Positions 13,581-17,381 of a DNA stretch of 17,381 nt are shown piece after piece. The stretch lies in contig CAZJAD010000043.1 of NCBI GenBank assembly GCA_964543855.1, positions 1 through 17,381 on the forward strand, read 5' to 3'. Numbering within the stretch: position 1 is the stretch's first letter; every line of letters begins with the position of its first letter. Origin of the DNA: CAZJAD01 sp964543855 (GTDB taxonomy: Bacteria > Electryoneota > RPQS01 > DYHQ01). The notes below the pieces were generated by a model. It ran no database searches. It saw only the letters and a program-made list of their open reading frames with translations, and had not been told where the DNA came from. A program made the position numbers and the translations under genes.

Positions 13581-15392
13581 TCAGTATTCGCTGAAATACA
13601 GATACCGATTGTCTCGAAGGCCGGACTCTTCCTTCACACTCGAGAGCCAGTCGGTCCAGGCGGTGTTTCGGTCCGTACTCGTGAGCCTGTCCCTTATCTC
13701 GTCTCTCTTGCTCCTGAAGAGCACACTGTCGAACGGCGTCTTCTCCGTCAGCGCGGCCAGAAAGGCTCCCCGGTCGGTTTTCAAGACGGGCGACAACTGT
13801 CCCCCTTCCATGGATCGAAGCTGGCGGCCGACATATTCATTCACTCCCATCAGAGCGAAAAAGCCCGTCGACAACACAGTCTCCGCCGTATCGACCGGCA
13901 CGCCTTCGCTGACCGCGACCGTCACAAGATTCCCCGCGCTGCCGACTCTTCGTCTGAAAGCCTCCGCGCTGTCCGCCGCGATCTGGAGTTTTTTGTCCTT
14001 GGCCAATTCCTGAACAATCGCGTAGCGCGCGTCTCCGATGGGCGGCAGGCCTTCGGGTTTCATTTCACGACATTGGAGAACCGCATAACCCTGCCGGGTC
14101 TTATAGGGATACGATATTTTGCCAACCGGCTCGGAGAAGATAAAATCGATCGCTGCTCTGATTCTGCCAATCCCGGGAATCTGGCCGGACCGCCGCGCGA
14201 ACAAATCCGAGTCCACGACCTCGAGTTCGAGCCGCTGTGCCGCTTCTTCAAAGCCAACCTTCTTGGCAAGCTCTTGAAACTCGCGGGCCGTTTCTGATGC
14301 CCGTTCCTCGGTCTCCGGCGAGGCCTTCCAAGAAAACAGGATATGGCTGGCACGAACGGAATCCACATCACCTTTCGTCTTGCGATCCACAACCTTGATT
14401 ATATGCACGCCATACCGAGTCCTAATCAAGTCGGATAGCTGTCCTACCGGCGTTTCGAACGCTGCTTCGTCGAACTCGGTCACCATGCGTCCGCGGGGAA
14501 AGAAGCCCAGGTCCCCACCCTTGGAAGCAGATCCCGGGTCGTCGGAGAACTCCGTGGCTAACTCCGCGAAATTCTCTCCACCACGCAGTCGCTCGAGCAC
14601 CTCTCCGGCCTGTTCAACAATGCGCGCCGAATCCTCGGCGGTGGCCGTATTAGAGACCGTCACAGATCGCACCGCTCTCATCTCAGGGCGGGTATATTGA
14701 TCCTTGTGGCTGAAAAAATACTCCTCAATCTCCTTGTCCGAAAAAGCACCCGTGTCCACTGCAATGTTGGCGACGAGGTAGCCGGCGATGATGGCGGAGA
14801 AACGGATATACTGGTTCTCGAATTCGCGCCGGATCTCCTCTTCCGTCACAAAGACTGGTGACACTATCCGCTCCACGACCTTCTGGTTCCCCAGGCTGCG
14901 GCGATAGTCTTTCTCAAACTCCACGAGTGTCGAGGTCGACTGTGGATCATCGAGATAAGCGTTCCATTTGGACCTGTCAAATTGACCGTCTGTCTGGAAG
15001 TACTCCATCCGTACCACAGTCTCCGGCGGACTGTTGCGCACAGCCCAGGCGACCTCCCTGTCCGCGGTCTTCAAGCCCAACTTCTTTGCTGTATAGGCCA
15101 TCAGCTCGTTGCGCACCAGCTCATCCCAAACATCCTGGCGGATCTTCGTAACCTCGTCTTCCGTAAGCTCGAGGGTTTCGTCTTGCGAGCGCCGATTCGC
15201 GATGACATTCTGAACACCCTTCGCAAACGCCTCATAGAGGATCTCTCGGCCTCCAATATCCGCAATCACGCCTGGTTTGGGTCCGCTGCCTCGAAAGCCG
15301 CCCGCTCCCCAGCTCACGACGATTGTAATCAAGAACGATATCACGATAATCCACATGATCAGTGGCATGTTCTCGCGCATCTGTCTCATCAT
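13581..15392 (-). CDS. PpiD/SurA-type periplasmic folding chaperone with two parvulin-like domains
   Basis: A 603-residue peptidyl-prolyl isomerase-family chaperone anchored in the inner membrane facing the periplasm, like E. coli PpiD. One N-terminal helix (about residues 10-29, LIMWIIVISFLITIVVSW) is followed by a SurA-N-like helical chaperone region (about 45-230). A parvulin domain (about 238-337) holds FSDDPGSASKGGDLGFFPRG and TRYGVHIIKVVDR. A second, reduced parvulin-like segment (about 345-445) begins RASHILFSW, and a helical tail follows. The first domain has the Asp pair (284-285) and H330 but a Ser at the usual first His. The second has that His (350) but lacks the SDDP..GGDLG block and the second His. 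Prolyl-isomerase activity is therefore doubtful and a pure chaperone role likely. The ATG at 15392 is followed by a second ATG; AGGAG lies rather far upstream. The gene is monocistronic, ended by the terminator at 13501-13537, and divergent from uvrB. Confidence 0.9.
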   Translation of the reverse strand: MMRQMRENMPLIMWIIVISFLITIVVSWGAGGFRGSGPKPGVIADIGGREILYEAFAKGVQNVIANRRSQDETLELTEDEVTKIRQDVWDELVRNELMAYTAKKLGLKTADREVAWAVRNSPPETVVRMEYFQTDGQFDRSKWNAYLDDPQSTSTLVEFEKDYRRSLGNQKVVERIVSPVFVTEEEIRREFENQYIRFSAIIAGYLVANIAVDTGAFSDKEIEEYFFSHKDQYTRPEMRAVRSVTVSNTATAEDSARIVEQAGEVLERLRGGENFAELATEFSDDPGSASKGGDLGFFPRGRMVTEFDEAAFETPVGQLSDLIRTRYGVHIIKVVDRKTKGDVDSVRASHILFSWKASPETEERASETAREFQELAKKVGFEEAAQRLELEVVDSDLFARRSGQIPGIGRIRAAIDFIFSEPVGKISYPYKTRQGYAVLQCREMKPEGLPPIGDARYAIVQELAKDKKLQIAADSAEAFRRRVGSAGNLVTVAVSEGVPVDTAETVLSTGFFALMGVNEYVGRQLRSMEGGQLSPVLKTDRGAFLAALTEKTPFDSVLFRSKRDEIRDRLTSTDRNTAWTDWLSSVKEESGLRDNRYLYFSEY

Positions 15393-15441
15393 GGCCGGAA
15401 GTTGCTCCTGTGCTTGAAATGGGTGTTCGTTTTAACCACAC

Positions 15442-15470
15442 AATATAGGAATTCATTTCCTAAAAAGCAA
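15442..15470 (-). promoter_or_regulatory. Promoter of the ppiD-like gene
   Basis: On the minus strand, TTGCTT (15470-15465) and TATATT (15447-15442, five of six matching the -10 consensus) are 17 bp apart. The predicted start near 15435 gives a leader of about 43 bases. Its spacer shares TTTA after the -35 and GAATTC one base before the -10 with the wzz promoter. Confidence 0.5.
15446..15462. repeat. Inverted repeat inside the ppiD promoter spacer
   Basis: The 6-bp arms TAGGAA (15446-15451) and TTCCTA (15457-15462) flank five bases and fill the spacer up to the -10 box. It is shorter than the palindrome at the wzz promoter but sits in the same position and shares its GAATTC. It could be an operator or chance. 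Confidence 0.35.
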
Positions 15471-15629
15471 GGTAGCCCTCCAGGCCCCCTCGTGCCCCGG
15501 CTCTGGGATTGTGCTATGACGTATCCACACATCAATTTCCCTAATAACAAGATGATACACGCAATTTTGCCGACCGAAACCGCCGCCACTCCTCCTCGCG
15601 TCTCCACCAGACATGCGTCCCCCTAATCC

Positions 15630-15657
15630 TCTGCCACGGATTTGCATTTTTGGCAGA
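15630..15657. repeat. Inverted repeat flanking the uvrB -35 region, candidate operator
   Basis: The perfect 7-bp arms TCTGCCA (15630-15636) and TGGCAGA (15651-15657) are separated by 14 bp, giving 21 bp between arm centres, two helical turns. The proposed -35 lies in the gap. Placement suits a dimeric repressor such as an SOS or damage regulator, but it does not match a LexA box that I know. Confidence 0.4.
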
Positions 15658-15670
15658 CCTGAAGTAAATT
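15642..15670 (+). promoter_or_regulatory. Possible promoter of uvrB with a near-leaderless start
   Basis: TTGCAT (15642-15647) and TAAATT (15665-15670) are separated by 17 bp. The -35 is weak (only TTG matches) and the -10 moderate. Initiation 7-8 bases downstream would fall at 15677-15678, directly against the uvrB ATG at 15679. This agrees with the absence of a Shine-Dalgarno there. The rest of the 286-bp divergent gap (15463-15629) holds no gene, RNA or terminator that I can support. Confidence 0.35.
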
Positions 15671-15678
15671 GTCACTTG

Positions 15679-17381
15679 ATGGCATCATTCCACCTTGTCT
15701 CCTCATACCAGCCCCGTGGCGACCAGCAGCAGGCCATTGATGAGCTCGCAGCCGGACTGCGCCGCGGAGAACGCTTCCAGACTCTGCTTGGAGTCACCGG
15801 GTCAGGCAAGACCTTCACGATCGCCAATGTCATCGCAGAGGTCGGCTTGCCCACAATCGTCATGTCGCACAACAAGACGCTGGCCGCCCAGCTCTACGGC
15901 GAGTTCAGAACTTTCTTCCCCCACAACGCTGTCGAATACTTCATCAGCTACTACGACTACTACCAGCCCGAGGCGTACATCCCTCAAACGGATACCTACA
16001 TCGAGAAGGAAACGGATGTCAACGAGGAGATAGACCGGCTGCGCCTCAGAGCCACCACCTCTCTCATGGAGCGCGACGATGTGGTTGTCGTGGCCTCTGT
16101 CTCCTCTATCTACGGCCTCGGCTCTCCCAAGGACTATCGCGAGCTGCTGCTGTTCTTGGAGAAAGATGAGCAATATGACCGGCGGGTGATTCTGCGGCGG
16201 CTGGTCGACATGCACTATGTGCGCAATGATATCGAATTCCCGCGCGGCTCATTCCGACTTCGCGGCGATGTTCTCGAGATTCATCCCGCCTATGAGGAAA
16301 CAGCGATCCGCATCGAGTTCTTCGGCGAAACCGTCGAGCGAATCGGGATAATCGAAATCCTCACGGGCAAGATTCTGCAGCAACGCGACCGGGTTGCCAT
16401 CTACCCTGCCAAGCATTTCATCACGCCCGAGCCGAACCTGCGGCGGGCCATGGCCGAAATCCGCAAGGAACTCGACGAGCGCCTCACGCACCTGCGGGCA
16501 ACGAACAAGCTCCTCGAAGCACAGCGCCTTGAGCAGCGCACGCGCTACGACCTCGAAATGATGGCCGAAGTCGGCTACTGCTCGGGAATCGAAAACTACT
16601 CACGCCATCTCGCCGGGCGAGCGGCGGGCGAGCGTCCCGCCAATCTGTTCGATTACTACCCCGGTGAATTCCTGGTCATCGTGGACGAATCCCATGTCAC
16701 CGTGCCGCAAGTCCGAGCCATGTATCGCGGCGACCGCCATCGCAAAGAGACTCTGGTGGAATATGGCTTCCGGCTGCCGTCGGCTCTCGACAATCGCCCC
16801 ATGTTCTTCGAAGAATGGGAATTCATCATCCACCGCGCCATCTTCGTCTCCGCGACTCCCGGCGACTACGAAATTGAGAAGTCAAAGGGAGTCGTCGTCG
16901 AGCAGGTCATCCGCCCCACCGGACTGATGGATCCGCCCATCGAGGTTCGCCCGCTCAAAGGTCAGGTCGACGACCTCGTTTCGGAGATTCGCGAGACCGT
17001 CGACCGAGGAGAGCGCGTCCTCGCCCTCACGCTCACCAAACGCATGGCCGAGGATTTGGCCGAGTATTTGAAGACTCTGGAGATCCGCGTGCGCTACCTG
17101 CACTCGGAGATCGAGTCGCTCGACCGCGTGGACATTTTGCGAGACCTGCGCCTCAAACAATTCGATGTGCTGGTGGGGATCAACCTGCTGCGCGAGGGGC
17201 TGGATTTGCCCGAGGTATCGCTCGTCGCGATTCTGGATGCCGATCAGGAGGGTTTCCTGCGCAGCGCCCGCAGCCTCATGCAGGTCGCCGGACGAGCCGC
17301 ACGCAATGTCGCGGGCCGGGTCATCTTCTACGGCGACAAAATCACCGACTCGATGAAACATGTCATCGACGAAACGAATCG
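15679..17381 (+). CDS. uvrB: Excinuclease ABC subunit B, 3' end outside the window
   Basis: UvrB is the damage-verifying ATPase of nucleotide excision repair, loaded by UvrA and then recruiting UvrC. The 567 codons visible run off the right edge; full proteins are about 660-680 residues, so only the end of the second helicase domain and the UvrC-binding UVR motif are missing. Walker A GVTGSGKT is at 38-45. The aromatic beta-hairpin YYDYYQPEAYIPQTDTYIEKE (91-111) inserts between DNA strands. Walker B with DESH is at 334-339, RPTGLMDPPIEVRP at 412-425 and LREGLDLPEVS at 504-514. Motif VI reads QVAGRAARN (535-543) where the common form is QTIGRAARN, with both arginines kept. SVSSIYGLG (140-148) replaces the usual SVSCIYGLG. 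The ATG at 15679 has no Shine-Dalgarno; the TTG just before it is less likely. It is divergent from the ppiD-like gene. Confidence 0.98.
   Translation, partial: MASFHLVSSYQPRGDQQQAIDELAAGLRRGERFQTLLGVTGSGKTFTIANVIAEVGLPTIVMSHNKTLAAQLYGEFRTFFPHNAVEYFISYYDYYQPEAYIPQTDTYIEKETDVNEEIDRLRLRATTSLMERDDVVVVASVSSIYGLGSPKDYRELLLFLEKDEQYDRRVILRRLVDMHYVRNDIEFPRGSFRLRGDVLEIHPAYEETAIRIEFFGETVERIGIIEILTGKILQQRDRVAIYPAKHFITPEPNLRRAMAEIRKELDERLTHLRATNKLLEAQRLEQRTRYDLEMMAEVGYCSGIENYSRHLAGRAAGERPANLFDYYPGEFLVIVDESHVTVPQVRAMYRGDRHRKETLVEYGFRLPSALDNRPMFFEEWEFIIHRAIFVSATPGDYEIEKSKGVVVEQVIRPTGLMDPPIEVRPLKGQVDDLVSEIRETVDRGERVLALTLTKRMAEDLAEYLKTLEIRVRYLHSEIESLDRVDILRDLRLKQFDVLVGINLLREGLDLPEVSLVAILDADQEGFLRSARSLMQVAGRAARNVAGRVIFYGDKITDSMKHVIDETN

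Noticed and set aside
15480..15506. GC-rich hairpin (CCAGGCC pairing with GGCTCTGG, one bulge) in the divergent region
   Set aside because: No U tract on either strand and a long loop. It lies upstream of both promoters, so neither terminator nor leader function is supported.
15389..15647. Short minus-strand frames of 60-75 codons in the uvrB-ppiD gap
   Set aside because: They run across the promoters and ppiD start, have no ribosome-binding site and no recognisable sequence.
1..17381. CRISPR arrays, tRNA genes, insertion sequences or phage genes
   Set aside because: Read through on both strands by eye; no regular repeats, cloverleaf-like sequences, transposase motifs or phage structural genes were seen.

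Overview
The window is a moderately GC-rich bacterial chromosome segment with dense, mostly co-directional genes. Twelve genes lie on the minus strand and one, uvrB, runs off the right edge on the plus strand. I see no phage, transposon, CRISPR, rRNA or tRNA signal. The envelope machinery implies a diderm: a PpiD/SurA-type periplasmic chaperone and a Wzz/Wzy/PGT polysaccharide set. The long von Willebrand A / amidotransferase-like membrane protein and the PpiD form are common in the FCB group and neighbouring uncultivated phyla. That is my tentative placement, by family resemblance only.

Layout, right to left along minus-strand transcription. A 286-bp divergent intergenic region (15393-15678) separates uvrB (+, nucleotide excision repair) from a ppiD-like peptidyl-prolyl isomerase gene (-). 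The ppiD gene ends at a good Rho-independent terminator (13501-13537). A consensus-like sigma70 promoter (13453-13481) follows at once, with a 28-bp near-palindrome lying over its core. This promoter reads into an unbroken run of eleven minus-strand genes with gaps of at most 44 bp and several 1-8 bp overlaps.

The first five genes of the run form a compact surface-polysaccharide module: Wzz-type chain-length regulator, Wzy/WaaL-type polymerase or ligase, GT2 and GT4 glycosyltransferases, and a WcaJ-type initiating sugar-phosphate transferase. No Wzx flippase or tyrosine kinase is visible. The run continues into serS, a class II aldolase of the FucA type, a YbbR-domain protein, tsaD (t6A tRNA modification), a large VWA-domain membrane protein, and a biotin-dependent acyl-CoA carboxylase carboxyltransferase subunit (pccB-like, cut by the left edge). 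If no internal promoters exist, translation genes (serS, tsaD) are co-transcribed with exopolysaccharide genes.

The least explained signals are regulatory. The ppiD and wzz promoters share an unusual architecture: 17-bp spacer, TTTA just after the -35, GAATTC one base before the -10, and an overlapping inverted repeat in each. The uvrB promoter has a separate perfect 7-bp inverted repeat around its -35 and appears almost leaderless. Start codons were revised from sequence context for tsaD (GTG at 4241) and the sugar transferase (ATG at 8542). The VWA gene starts at TTG with a good ribosome-binding site.
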